64,000 nt of DNA from an uncultured Mucilaginibacter sp. GTDB taxonomy: Bacteria; Bacteroidota; Bacteroidia; Sphingobacteriales; Sphingobacteriaceae. The stretch covers positions 124,001 through 188,000 of the forward strand of contig CAIPFE010000028.1 of assembly GCA_903864275.1 (NCBI GenBank), read 5' to 3'. The notes under the pieces are model-generated. The model saw only the letters and a program-made list of their open reading frames with translations, ran no database searches and had not been told where the DNA came from. Positions 52,293 to 61,135 of the stretch are shown in pieces. A program made the translations under genes and the position numbers. How positions within the stretch are numbered: position 1 is the first letter of the stretch; every line of letters begins with the position of its first letter.

Positions 52293-53393
52293 ATGTTTAA
52301 AAAAATAAAAATTTTCTGCAGCGTCGTATCCTTTAGTCTGCTGATTCTTATCCAGCCTGCCACCGCACAGCAATTACCAGCAAAACCCTCATGGATCAGG
52401 CCCGAAAATGCGAAATCGCCACCGGTTTGGGGTATTCATGAAGGCATAGTAGTGGGGCTATGGCCAGCATCGTTGGAAGGTACGATACCCAACACGGAAG
52501 GCGGCCCGCGCGGCTTGCTGCGGATCGGTTATGAATTTAAAGGGGTGGTTTACCTAATAAATTATATTGCCGTTGAGCCTGTGGTGGATGGCGATATGGA
52601 ATTTAGCGAAGTGCGGCCATCCGTGGTCGACGGTAAATTAGGAAAATTGTTCTGGGCTTCGGATTCGGATAGTACAGGCAGTTTTTCGCCTTATGCATCC
52701 ACACCGGGTGTCATTACACATCCTGATGCAGCGCAGCCAAACGTTGAGGAACTTTCCCTGTATATTTTGATGGAGAAATTTATCGATGGTGCGCACCCAT
52801 ACCTGAAACTAACCATCAGGAGCGACAAGCCGGGAGAGTTGGGTCTTCAAATATTTAATTACAAAAACAGCGCCGTTATGGAACGCTGCGCGCTCACAGC
52901 TACCATGGGGAATTATTCGAGGCTAAGGCTGCTATACCTTAAAGATAAAGTAGTTGATTCGAGGAAATTATTCGGCGCTTATAACGATATTGAATTTGAC
53001 GAGAAGGAACCCTACCCGGTTGGCCAGATGCTGAAAACTAAAAACGGCGACCCTATTGTCGTTGCTGAATCAAACGAGCCTTTTAACGAGCTCGCTTACT
53101 GGCCGCAAGACCCAGCTTACCTGGCTCATTGGCATTGGCACTACCGCCCTTTTTATAAGCTTACCCAATATTGGCGCGTGGATGCCGGCGATTACGACAA
53201 ATCGCTGCAGGTAAGGGTTAACGGCAGGGCAAAGTACTGGAGCGGCGCAAGCCAGGATAAAAACAACTATATAGAGATACCCGGTGGCCCGGCCTTTGAA
53301 AATTTTGAACTGCGGGAGAAATATCATAACGGGCAGAAATTTTATTTTGGGCTTAGTATGAAAACGGCAAAGGAACTGGTTGATGGGTTTTGA
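52293..53393 (+). CDS. secreted protein of unknown function (366 aa)
   Basis: A signal peptide (about 1-25, PATAQQ) and a long soluble body rich in aromatic and charged residues: PVWGIHEGIVVGLWP, GGPRGLLRIGYEFKGV, LAHWHWHYRPFYKL, then GPAFENFELREKY. The WGIH, LRIGY and HWHWHY patterns suggest a beta-rich carbohydrate-related protein, but no family is recognised. Monocistronic. Confidence 0.6.
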   Translation: MFKKIKIFCSVVSFSLLILIQPATAQQLPAKPSWIRPENAKSPPVWGIHEGIVVGLWPASLEGTIPNTEGGPRGLLRIGYEFKGVVYLINYIAVEPVVDGDMEFSEVRPSVVDGKLGKLFWASDSDSTGSFSPYASTPGVITHPDAAQPNVEELSLYILMEKFIDGAHPYLKLTIRSDKPGELGLQIFNYKNSAVMERCALTATMGNYSRLRLLYLKDKVVDSRKLFGAYNDIEFDEKEPYPVGQMLKTKNGDPIVVAESNEPFNELAYWPQDPAYLAHWHWHYRPFYKLTQYWRVDAGDYDKSLQVRVNGRAKYWSGASQDKNNYIEIPGGPAFENFELREKYHNGQKFYFGLSMKTAKELVDGF

Positions 53394-53534
53394 TTTGGCG
53401 TAAAAATTTTGTAATAAACAGAATAAGCCCTCCATTCAATTCGTGGAACCCGCAGAAAATGATGCCCGGCAACAAGCCTTTTCGGGTCATCAGTCCCGGC
53501 CTGTTAAGGCCGAGCGCGCTTATTTTACCAATAG

Positions 53535-53954
53535 TCAGTTGGCAGGCAGTGCACCAATTTGCTGCAGTAGTCCAAGTAAATCGGGTTGTCCGAATTCTTC
53601 AACTATTTGACCGCCGGAAAAACGATAAAAATTTATTGCCCCTACCTCAATTAAATTTCCTGTGGGCGGCACGCCAAAGAACGTTCCCCGATGTGTTCCG
53701 CGCATTGAAAACCGGGCTGCTATCCGGTCATTTTCGGCCACCATGTCGTCCGGAGTCCATTGGATATCCGGAAAGCCCGAACGCATCATATAAATTATTT
53801 CCAAATAGCCTTTGGGGCCACGCATTGGTTCGGGCCGTCCCGGTACATAAAATATAGCATCCGGCGAAATTAGTTTCTCAGCCAATGATTCACTGGCGGT
53901 ATTGATGAACTCTACAAAACGGTTCATCGTCTGTTTGTTGTTTTCTGCTGACAT
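53535..53954 (-). CDS. SnoaL-like / NTF2-fold protein
   Basis: A 139-residue cone-shaped NTF2-fold protein. SnoaL-family marks: NRFVEFINTAS, LEIIYMMRSGFPDIQWTPDDMVAENDRIAARFSMRGTHRG and INFYRFSGGQIVEEFGQPD. Family members are small-molecule cyclases or steroid-isomerase-like proteins of mostly unknown substrate. Lies 92 bases downstream of the Crp/Fnr gene, same strand. Confidence 0.85.
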   Translation of the reverse strand: MSAENNKQTMNRFVEFINTASESLAEKLISPDAIFYVPGRPEPMRGPKGYLEIIYMMRSGFPDIQWTPDDMVAENDRIAARFSMRGTHRGTFFGVPPTGNLIEVGAINFYRFSGGQIVEEFGQPDLLGLLQQIGALPAN

Positions 53955-54046
53955 TTCAAATATTATTTACGAAAGCAAAACTCAGCAGTTTTCGATAGAT
54001 CAGCCAATAAGGTATCTTAAGAAATACCCTTAAAGTAATTTAAGGG

Positions 54047-54697
54047 TCAGCCTTTGTAAGCAAGGCTTTTGCGGATGGTACTCAGAAATTCAGGGGTAAT
54101 TCCAAGATAGGAGGCAATTTGCGTATTGGGCAACCGGTTAGCAAGGTTGGGATATTGTTTCAGGAATGACTCGTATCGTTCTTCAGCCGACGAGCTGATA
54201 GCTTGCAACACCCTGTTTTGTAGCTCAATATATTTTTGTTCTATGATGACCCGAAAATTGTGGTCGAATTTGTGATAGCCGGTATATAAGTGTAAAAGAT
54301 CGTCATGTTTGATTTGCAGTAAAATCGTCGGCTCGACCGCTTCTATACACAGCTGACTTGGCTTTTCAGCGTAAAAGCTGCTTAGATCAGTGCTCCAGTC
54401 ATTCTCCGCGGCGAATTGAATATTATGTTCTTTACCGTTTTTATCAATGGCATACATCTTAAGGCAACCTGAAACAACGAAGGAAAAGTGACGGCACACA
54501 TCGCCCTGTTGTAAAATAAAATGGCGGCGTTTAACCTTGCGTTCGGTGAAGCGCAACATCAATTCATCACATTCTGCGTTATCGAGCGGAAAGTAATTAT
54601 TAAAATATTTTGCTAACGGTTGTATGGATGTATTTTCGCTATTCAAGGGCTTTTGGGAATAAAGTTTAATGACTGGCGAAACGGTTTGTTGTAACAT
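54047..54697 (-). CDS. Crp/Fnr-family transcriptional regulator
   Basis: A 216-residue regulator: N-terminal cyclic-nucleotide-binding-like domain (about 40-140, HFSFVVSGCLKMYAIDKNG, IEAVEPTILLQIK), C-terminal winged helix (LPNTQIASYLGITPEFLSTIRKSLA). The cNMP site looks incomplete, as usual for Bacteroidota members. Divergent from the YceI gene, which it may control. Confidence 0.88.
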   Translation of the reverse strand: MLQQTVSPVIKLYSQKPLNSENTSIQPLAKYFNNYFPLDNAECDELMLRFTERKVKRRHFILQQGDVCRHFSFVVSGCLKMYAIDKNGKEHNIQFAAENDWSTDLSSFYAEKPSQLCIEAVEPTILLQIKHDDLLHLYTGYHKFDHNFRVIIEQKYIELQNRVLQAISSSAEERYESFLKQYPNLANRLPNTQIASYLGITPEFLSTIRKSLAYKG

Positions 54698-54865
54698 ATC
54701 CGCTGTTTTGATAAAGATAGTAAAAACAGAAAATTAAATAACGGTTTTAAGATGTTCAATAACCGGAGTCACTGAATTAATAAAGCCGCTGCTCTTTCTC
54801 ATCCGCCCTTCGTCGGTTTTTAACCCCCGTCCATCTATGTTTTAACCGCGTCAGTCTATTACTGC

Positions 54866-54895
54866 TTTTATTGTATTGCCCTAATTCTATATTTG
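54866..54895 (+). promoter_or_regulatory. candidate promoter of yceI
   Basis: TATATTTG (54888-54895) is a good -7 box; TTTT (54866-54869) lies 18 bases before it. About 80 bases of leader follow to the ATG at 54978. Confidence 0.45.
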
Positions 54896-54977
54896 AAATT
54901 CATTATTGAATAAAGCGTGATCAACATATTCAAAGACATTTTTAACAATTAAATTTCAAAATTTTAAACAAGAAACT

Positions 54978-55502
54978 ATGAAAAAATTTATTTATCCTAT
55001 CGCAGCGCTGGCGCTGCTGGCAACATCGGCATTTACCATAGTTAAATCACAGGACTGGAAGATCAGTGACAGTTATGCCGTAAAATTTGATGGCGGCGAC
55101 CCATCAGGCGAATTCAAAGGCTTAAAAGGCACCATAAACTTTGATCCGAATAACCTGGCCGCCTCAAAATTTGATGCAAGTATTGATGTGGCAACTATCA
55201 ACACCGGTAACGGAATGAAAAATGTGCACGCCAAAAGCGACAAATGGTTTGATGCTGACAAATATCCCCTTATTAAATTTACGTCGTCATCAATTGCCAA
55301 AACAGCAACCGGCTATACAGCTACCGGCACACTGGAGATGCATGGGGTACAAAAGCCGTTTACCATTCCCTTCACTTTTGATAACAATGTTTTTGCAGGG
55401 AGCTTTGCGATAAATCGTCTGGATTTTAATATCAATACTGCCGAGCCTGAACACGGCAGCTCAAAATTCAAAGTGGAAATTACTGTTCCCGTTACAAAAT
55501 AA
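54978..55502 (+). CDS. YceI family protein
   Basis: A 174-residue secreted protein of the lipocalin-like YceI family. A signal peptide is followed by WKISDSYAVKFDG, then NVHAKSDKWFDADKYPLIKFTSSSI and TGTLEMHGVQKPFTIPFTF, the typical blocks for binding an isoprenoid. Six bases upstream of a membrane protein gene, so co-transcribed. Confidence 0.92.
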   Translation: MKKFIYPIAALALLATSAFTIVKSQDWKISDSYAVKFDGGDPSGEFKGLKGTINFDPNNLAASKFDASIDVATINTGNGMKNVHAKSDKWFDADKYPLIKFTSSSIAKTATGYTATGTLEMHGVQKPFTIPFTFDNNVFAGSFAINRLDFNINTAEPEHGSSKFKVEITVPVTK

Positions 55503-55508
55503 AAGGAA

Positions 55509-55904
55509 ATGTTTAAAAAGATCTTTTTTCATGGGCTCGTTGCAGCGGCACTTGCCGCGATAGCAGCGATCATTTACGACCACATTTACTTTTTTGCAAC
55601 TGAAGCCGATTTTTCCAAAGTGCTGAACATTGGGAGCATGATCGGCTTCAGCTTTGCAATTTGTATGGTGGCGGCATTTATCAATTACGGTTTAACAAAG
55701 TGGCTTAAAAAGAAAGGGGAAATAGTATTCAACCTTTTGTTTTCAATCATTTCTTTCGCCTGTGTGATGATCCCTATTTCAATCTCGCTGCCATTGGACG
55801 TAAAAACACCAGAGCTTTTTCCGGGCCTCGCCGTGCCGATGATCTTTTTTCCGGCTGTAGCATGGTTTACCGTAAAGCCGTTGTTTTCAGCGAGGGAAAC
55901 ATAG
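55509..55904 (+). CDS. hypothetical membrane protein (131 aa)
   Basis: Four hydrophobic segments (about 6-28, 42-62, 75-95, 100-122). Starts 6 bases after the YceI stop, so probably one operon. No family recognised. Confidence 0.65.
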   Translation: MFKKIFFHGLVAAALAAIAAIIYDHIYFFATEADFSKVLNIGSMIGFSFAICMVAAFINYGLTKWLKKKGEIVFNLLFSIISFACVMIPISISLPLDVKTPELFPGLAVPMIFFPAVAWFTVKPLFSARET

Positions 55905-55962
55905 TAAATGAGGTGGACTTTAAAGTTTGGGCCGCGCGGTTCCCTCTTTTGCGAGGGGTGGA

Positions 55963-55998
55963 GGGGTGTGTTAACGAGCATGCCTGTTAACACACCCC
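55963..55998. repeat. palindromic element with perfect 13-bp arms
   Basis: GGGGTGTGTTAAC (55963-55975) and its exact complement (55986-55998) flank a 10-base loop; outside, gcgcg and ccctctt/aagagg words continue the symmetry. The shape resembles dispersed palindromes common behind Bacteroidota operons. Confidence 0.6.
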
Positions 55999-56123
55999 CG
56001 CCACTTCGCATCCCAGCGCGCCCCCTCTCAAGAGGAGAGTTGTTATAACGATCACATTTTCAATAACTTGTCGCTTTTTGTTTGGCATACCCGGTTGTTG
56101 AAGACGTAATTATTCACCCCCAT

Positions 56124-56157
56124 AAAAAAGTCAGGGCAGCCAAATAGCCGCCCTAAC
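56124..56157 (-). terminator. terminator of the GH3 / small beta protein unit
   Basis: On the minus strand GTTAGGGCGGC / GGCTGCCCTGAC (G-U pairs allowed) is followed by TTTTTT. It lies about 95 bases after the stop of the small beta protein gene, the last gene of that unit. Confidence 0.65.
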
Positions 56158-56252
56158 TTTAAAAAAATCAACAATTATAATTAGCATATATCGTTAAAAA
56201 ATAATGCAGCCTTACCTGAACGAAATAGGACTCCCGGCTCAAGACTTTTGAC

Positions 56253-56603
56253 TTACTTAACCCTTGATAACACAAATGAGATGGGATCACCGCCATTCAT
56301 GCCGGGCATAGTAAGTGTTATTTTATCGTCCTTAATTTTGCCGGTAACTTTTGTATCATTGCCCATCATAGCAAACGTGAAGGACAGGTCGTCGCCCTTA
56401 ATAACACCGTTTTGCAGCGTAATAGGGGTTCCATCAGGGCCCGAGGTTGCGCCGGTAAGTTTTTCACCATCAACTTTAAAGTCGTAGGTGACGTCAAACT
56501 GGTCCATAACTTTACCGGCCCACTTCCCGGTGATATCCTGGGCATGGCTGAAAGTTATAAATGCCAGTACTAAAAATGCGGAGGTTAATGCTTTTTTGAT
56601 CAT
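56253..56603 (-). CDS. small secreted beta-rich protein, partner of GH3
   Basis: A 116-residue secreted protein: signal peptide (to about residue 21, SHAQ), then DITGKWAGKVMDQ, YDFKVDGEKLTGAT, NGVIKGDDLSFTF, KVTGKIKDDKITLTM. Same strand order as the 122-residue protein near 10.5 kb. It follows a GH3 gene by 100 bases on the same strand, so a role with that enzyme is possible. Function unknown. Confidence 0.8.
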   Translation of the reverse strand: MIKKALTSAFLVLAFITFSHAQDITGKWAGKVMDQFDVTYDFKVDGEKLTGATSGPDGTPITLQNGVIKGDDLSFTFAMMGNDTKVTGKIKDDKITLTMPGMNGGDPISFVLSRVK

Positions 56604-56703
56604 CGTAGTAAAATTTAAATTGGGTTAAAAATTGGGTTAATTGAATTTAGCATAATGGCCCGGGAGTATTTGATCCAATGGCCATTATCTTTATGTTTAA
56701 TTG

Positions 56704-59130
56704 TTAGTTCGTGGTTTTTAATTCGGTAATAGCCACCTGCGGTGTCAACGCCTTTTCATCTTTTTCAACAACCATTTCTTTGCCGAGCGTGAACTTTGCT
56801 GTTTGTTTAATGTCTTTTGACGAAGCGCCTATGCTAATGGTATAATTCCCGCTTTCGGCTACCCATTGTTCATTTTGGGTATCGTATGAAGCCAGGTCTT
56901 TCGGAACTATTTCAAAACTTAACGTTTGCGATTCACCGGACTGTAACATATGGGTTTTAGCAAAGCCCTTTAATTCTACAGCGGGCTTATCCATTTTTGC
57001 AGCGGGTGCGCTTAAATACAATTCAACAACTTCTTTGCCGGCCACTTTACCGCTATTGGTGATAGTAACGGTCGCCTTTATTTTTCCTTTAAATGCCGGG
57101 GCACTTAATTTTATGTCCGAGTAATTGAAGGTGGTATAGGACGAGCCATAACCAAACTCATAAGCCGGATCCACTTTAAAAGTATTGTAATAACGGTAAC
57201 CTACATAAATGCCGTCCTCGTAAGTAACCTCGGCAGGCATTTGCCTCCTGAACCCTTCGCCGGTAGCCTGGTCGGGAAATTCTTTGCCGGGGAAGGTTTT
57301 GGCTGATGGCACGTCTTTATAATCTACCGGGAAAGTTGTTGCCAGCTTGCCTGAAGGGTCGACCTTGCCGCTTAAAACATCGGTGATGGCATTGCCTGCT
57401 TCCAGGCCCGGCTGCCAGGCCAGTAAAATGCCATCAACTTCGTCCCGCCAGCTTGCAACTTCAATCACCCCGCCAATATTTAAAACCATCACTACCTTTT
57501 TGCCTTTGGCATGAAAAGCATCCGACACACTCTTGATCAGGTCTTTCTCTGCCGATGATAGGTAATAATCATTTTCCAGTTTACGGTCAGCGCCTTCACC
57601 GGCGTTGCGGCCTATGGTGATCACGGCTATATCAGCGTCAGCAGCCTGTTGGTCCAGGTCCGCTGGCGCGATAACCAATTCAGGTATCGGCGGCGGGCTT
57701 TGGAAAAAGTTGCGCTGTTTTGGCCTTTTCGATTTAACATCCGCGATATATGCCGGGTACGATTTTAATAAGGCATCACTAACCTGTAGCCCTCCATTTT
57801 GCAGCCCCTGTGCCAGCGAGATGGTATAGGCCTTGTTTACATCGCCGCTGCCTGTTCCGCCGGCAATAATGTCGTAAGAAGTATTACCAAACAGGGCGAC
57901 CTTTTTAATGCCGTTAAAGGGTAAAGCATTTCCGGTATTTTTTAACAGCACCATCCCTTCGGCTGCAGCCATACGCGAAATGCCTGCATCCTTCTTTAAG
58001 TCCGGCGCATTTGAGAATTTATAATTTTTAAACGTTGGCGATTCAACAATAAGGTTAAGCATACGCTCCACGTTAGCATTCAGCACGCTTTCATCTAATT
58101 GCTTATTGTTTACGGCATCTATAATTGTTTTAACCTGGGTTGGATTACCCGGCATCAGCAGGTCGTTACCGGCTTTCATTTGCGCGATGGGATCCCGGCC
58201 GCCGCCCCAGTCGGTCATTACCAGGCCTTTAAATCCCCATTCGTTGCGTAAAATGGTTGACAGCAGGTCAGCGCGCTCGGAGGTATAGGTGCCATCTAAT
58301 TTATTATAGGAGGTCATCACTGTCCAGGGCTGGGCATCTTTAACTGCAATTTCGAATCCGCGCAGGTAAATTTCCCGCATGGCCCGCTCACTTACAATAG
58401 TGTTTATCGTATTCCGGTGTGTCTCCTGGTTGTTTGCCGTAAAGTGTTTTATGGATGTACCGACGCCGTTTGATTGAATGCCTTCAACTATTGCTGCCGC
58501 CATCTTACCAGTAACCAATGGGTCTTCCGAATAATATTCAAAATTACGGCCCCCAAGCGGGTTGCGGTGAATATTCATACCGGGCCCTAATAAAACATCT
58601 ACACCGTATTCGTGAACTTCATAACCAAAAGCCATTCCCACCTGTTTAACTAGGTCGACATCCCATGACGAAGCCAGCAAGGTGCCCACCGGGAAGGCGG
58701 TTGCATAATATGTTTTGGTACTGTCGCCTTTACGTATCGGGCTGATCCGCAACCCGGCCGGGCCGTCTGAAACTACAATGGATGGAATACCCAAACGCGG
58801 TATTGCATAGGTATTTCCGGCTGCTCCGGGCACCTTTTGTTCGGTGTTGCCGATCATTGGTCCAGGGGCTGGGGGAGGGGTGGGCGGTTTGGCGGTGCTG
58901 TCTTTTTTACCCGTTGCAGGGGCGGCAGGCGGTGGGCCGAAACCCCTGCCGGCGCCAACCAGCAGCTTCGCTTTTTCTTCCAGCGTCATCGCGGCAATTA
59001 CCTGTTTAATGGAAGCCTTGCCTAATTGGGGCGGGTTGCCGCCCGGTGTTTGTGCCATGCAATACGATTGCAGCAAACAGCAAAACGTAAAGAGCAAAGC
59101 AAGTTTCCGGAGATGAGTAAGATTTTTCAT
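56704..59130 (-). CDS. GH3 glycoside hydrolase, secreted
   Basis: From MKNLTHLRK the protein has 808 residues with a signal peptide (to about residue 27, CMAQ). GH3 barrel with TYAIPRLGIPSIVVSDGPAGLR, TSIKHFTANNQE and the nucleophile Asp in VMTDWGG; then the alpha/beta sandwich with GGTGSGDV and LNIGGVIEV; then a fibronectin-III-like end (about 670-790). A Pro/Ala-rich insert (about 55-90 of the mature chain, PPAAPATG...PPTPPPAPGP) interrupts the N-terminal barrel region. It differs from the BglX-like enzyme at 12.5 kb and probably has another sugar specificity. Confidence 0.92.
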   Translation of the reverse strand: MKNLTHLRKLALLFTFCCLLQSYCMAQTPGGNPPQLGKASIKQVIAAMTLEEKAKLLVGAGRGFGPPPAAPATGKKDSTAKPPTPPPAPGPMIGNTEQKVPGAAGNTYAIPRLGIPSIVVSDGPAGLRISPIRKGDSTKTYYATAFPVGTLLASSWDVDLVKQVGMAFGYEVHEYGVDVLLGPGMNIHRNPLGGRNFEYYSEDPLVTGKMAAAIVEGIQSNGVGTSIKHFTANNQETHRNTINTIVSERAMREIYLRGFEIAVKDAQPWTVMTSYNKLDGTYTSERADLLSTILRNEWGFKGLVMTDWGGGRDPIAQMKAGNDLLMPGNPTQVKTIIDAVNNKQLDESVLNANVERMLNLIVESPTFKNYKFSNAPDLKKDAGISRMAAAEGMVLLKNTGNALPFNGIKKVALFGNTSYDIIAGGTGSGDVNKAYTISLAQGLQNGGLQVSDALLKSYPAYIADVKSKRPKQRNFFQSPPPIPELVIAPADLDQQAADADIAVITIGRNAGEGADRKLENDYYLSSAEKDLIKSVSDAFHAKGKKVVMVLNIGGVIEVASWRDEVDGILLAWQPGLEAGNAITDVLSGKVDPSGKLATTFPVDYKDVPSAKTFPGKEFPDQATGEGFRRQMPAEVTYEDGIYVGYRYYNTFKVDPAYEFGYGSSYTTFNYSDIKLSAPAFKGKIKATVTITNSGKVAGKEVVELYLSAPAAKMDKPAVELKGFAKTHMLQSGESQTLSFEIVPKDLASYDTQNEQWVAESGNYTISIGASSKDIKQTAKFTLGKEMVVEKDEKALTPQVAITELKTTN

Positions 59131-59436
59131 AACATAAGTTTTAATTGATTTGGTTAGTGTGGAAATATACATTTCGCGTTACTAATAAAACTTAATTACG
59201 CGGTAACTAAAAACAAAATAGACAGACGGCAGACAAACATAGACGAAACTGCGATTTAACTCTATGGTAAATTTAGCAAAGGTGTAAAATGCTTCAAGGC
59301 TTTCGAAACCTTTTCAATTTCACGCGAAAAAAAAAGTGTGAATTTAACTAATTGTTAAACCATCAATGCTTTTCGCTCTTATTATCTTAGCTTTGCCGGC
59401 GTTCGAAAAGTGATCAATAACTTTTCACAAATCAAA
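59131..59436. other. gene-free interval (306 bases)
   Basis: Between divergent genes. It contains a -7-like TAGCTTTG at 59388 (separate entry) for the plus-strand gene and TATATTTC near 59167 for the GH3 gene. Nothing else is supported. Confidence 0.5.
59388..59395 (+). promoter_or_regulatory. candidate -7 box (TAGCTTTG)
   Basis: TAGCTTTG fits TAnnTTTG and lies about 40 bases before the ATG at 59437. The -33 region is not a clear TTTG. Confidence 0.35.
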
Positions 59437-60165
59437 ATGAAAAAGATCCTGACCCTTATCCCGCTTCTATTAGCGACGTCCCTTACTTTCAGCTACGCTC
59501 AAAACAAAAAAGTAGCCGTTGTTACCTTTTATGTTGTCAAACAAATTGGTTTAGGCGACTTTGGTGGGGCAGCCCAGGCAGCATCGATGAAGCTTAGCGA
59601 CGATCCGAATTTTAATATGGTGCCTTTATTAAAAAGCTTTCACGGCCAATTCTTTGACGATTATTCAAAAAAATTCCCTTTCGACCTTTTACCCGAAGAC
59701 CAGGTGATCAATAATGATGCTTATAAGGCTTACGTTCCCGTGGGTACTGCGACCAGCGGCCCGTTTAAGGATATGAATTACAATATTCCAATTGATGGGT
59801 ATAAAGTGGTTTTGCCGTTAATGGGCCACGAAAACGAAAGAAATCTGCTTAAAATATTTAACCAATGCGATGGCGTGATGAAGGTATATATTGATTTTGA
59901 CCTGGTTAAGATAGGATTTGGCGGAATGGGTGTGGTTAAAGTGAATGCCCACGCCAACATTGCCTTATTTAACAAGGACGGCGATAAAGTATTTTCTATA
60001 AAGGAAGATGCAAAATCGAAAAGCGTGAGCCCACTGGTTGGCGGCGTGCCGGTAATGACTGTCGATAAAATACAGCCGATGTGTGAAAGCGCGATGGATG
60101 AGCTGATGACAGAACTACAAAAGGATTTGCCCAAAATGATTAAAAAAGCCGACGCAAAATTGTAA
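59437..60165 (+). CDS. secreted conserved hypothetical protein (242 aa)
   Basis: From MKKILTL the protein has a signal peptide (to about residue 23, FSYAQ) and a mixed alpha/beta body (KKVAVVTFYVVKQIGLGDFGG, FDLLPEDQVINNDAYKAYV, VNAHANIALFNKDGDKVFSI, ESAMDELMTELQKDLPKM). The pattern resembles secreted proteins of unknown role. A GTG at 59410 is in frame but would place the signal internally. Monocistronic. Confidence 0.65.
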   Translation: MKKILTLIPLLLATSLTFSYAQNKKVAVVTFYVVKQIGLGDFGGAAQAASMKLSDDPNFNMVPLLKSFHGQFFDDYSKKFPFDLLPEDQVINNDAYKAYVPVGTATSGPFKDMNYNIPIDGYKVVLPLMGHENERNLLKIFNQCDGVMKVYIDFDLVKIGFGGMGVVKVNAHANIALFNKDGDKVFSIKEDAKSKSVSPLVGGVPVMTVDKIQPMCESAMDELMTELQKDLPKMIKKADAKL

Positions 60166-60400
60166 TCAGACCTCACGGCGTTTACCGCAACATTTCGGAT
60201 AAAAATAAAAGGCCTTAAGCACTTTTTTAGGTAGATAGTTGTTGTATCAATTACGTGCATACAGGTGTTTCGAAACCGTACACTCTCTCCTATTTTTTGG
60301 ATTTAAGCAATTGAATATCAATGTGTTTTATCATTGGAATATTTTTTGTGGCAATAAAAACATCCTTATTTATTTTCCTCAGAATCCTAAGAAAATATCA

Positions 60401-61072
60401 ATGATAAAAGCTACTAATCTCGAGAAACATTACTGTATCGATGAGATGGAAATAATTGCCTTACGCGATTTGTCCATCGAAGTTGAACAAGGCGAATTTG
60501 TGGCCATTATGGGCCCGTCGGGCTGCGGGAAGTCGACCCTGCTTAATATTTTAGGCATGCTTGACGAGCCCGATGAGGGAAGTTATTTCTTCAATGGTGC
60601 TGAAGTTACCCATATTAAAGAACGTAACCGCGCTACCCTGCGCAAGGACAATATTGGCTTTTTATTCCAGAATTTTAACCTGATTGATGATCTGACGGTA
60701 TTTGAAAATGTGGAACTGCCAATGATCTACAAGGGTTTGCCGGGTTCGGAACGGGTAAAACGGACCGACGAATTGCTGGACAGGATGCAGATCAATGAAC
60801 GCCGTAAAAGTTATCCGCAGCAATTATCAGGCGGCCAGCAGCAGCGTGTGGCGCTGGCCAGGGCCGTAGTAAATAACCCCGGGCTGATACTTGCGGACGA
60901 ACCAACGGCAAACCTTGATGCCGACAACAGTAAAGCCGTTATGGACCTGCTGACCGAGCTGAACAAACAGGGGACCACCATCATCATGGTAACCCATTTG
61001 GAGCGCGATGCCAATTACAGCCACCGTGTTATCCGCCTGCCCGATCCTCAAAAAATCGCTCGGACCAACTGA
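60401..61072 (+). CDS. ABC transporter ATP-binding protein (MacB/LolD type)
   Basis: A 223-residue ATPase with Walker A GPSGCGKS, signature LSGGQQQR and Walker B LILADEPTANLD. The MacB/LolD/FtsE-type pattern (EMEIIALRDLSIEVEQGEFVAIMG, NIGFLFQNFNLIDDLTVFENVELPM) is clear. The ATG is chosen because MIKATNLEKHY is the family start. No FtsX-like permease gene is adjacent, so its partner must be elsewhere. Confidence 0.92.
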   Translation: MIKATNLEKHYCIDEMEIIALRDLSIEVEQGEFVAIMGPSGCGKSTLLNILGMLDEPDEGSYFFNGAEVTHIKERNRATLRKDNIGFLFQNFNLIDDLTVFENVELPMIYKGLPGSERVKRTDELLDRMQINERRKSYPQQLSGGQQQRVALARAVVNNPGLILADEPTANLDADNSKAVMDLLTELNKQGTTIIMVTHLERDANYSHRVIRLPDPQKIARTN

Positions 61073-61135
61073 TGTCTTCCATAAATCTCTTGAACCTTTT
61101 TTAATTAAATTTGTTTCCTGTGTAATAAAAATACG

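Larger units (their letters stand above)
55905..56252. other. gene-free interval with palindromic element
   Basis: A GC-rich palindromic element (55963-55998 core, with outer imperfect arms around gcgcg and ccctc/gaggg words reaching about 56040) and a terminator at 56124-56157 are the contents. No gene is seen. Confidence 0.6.

Noticed and set aside
53390..53857. Open plus-strand frame of 155 codons over the SnoaL-like gene
   Set aside because: It lies opposite a well-supported gene, has Pro/Arg-rich composition typical of shadow frames and no family pattern.
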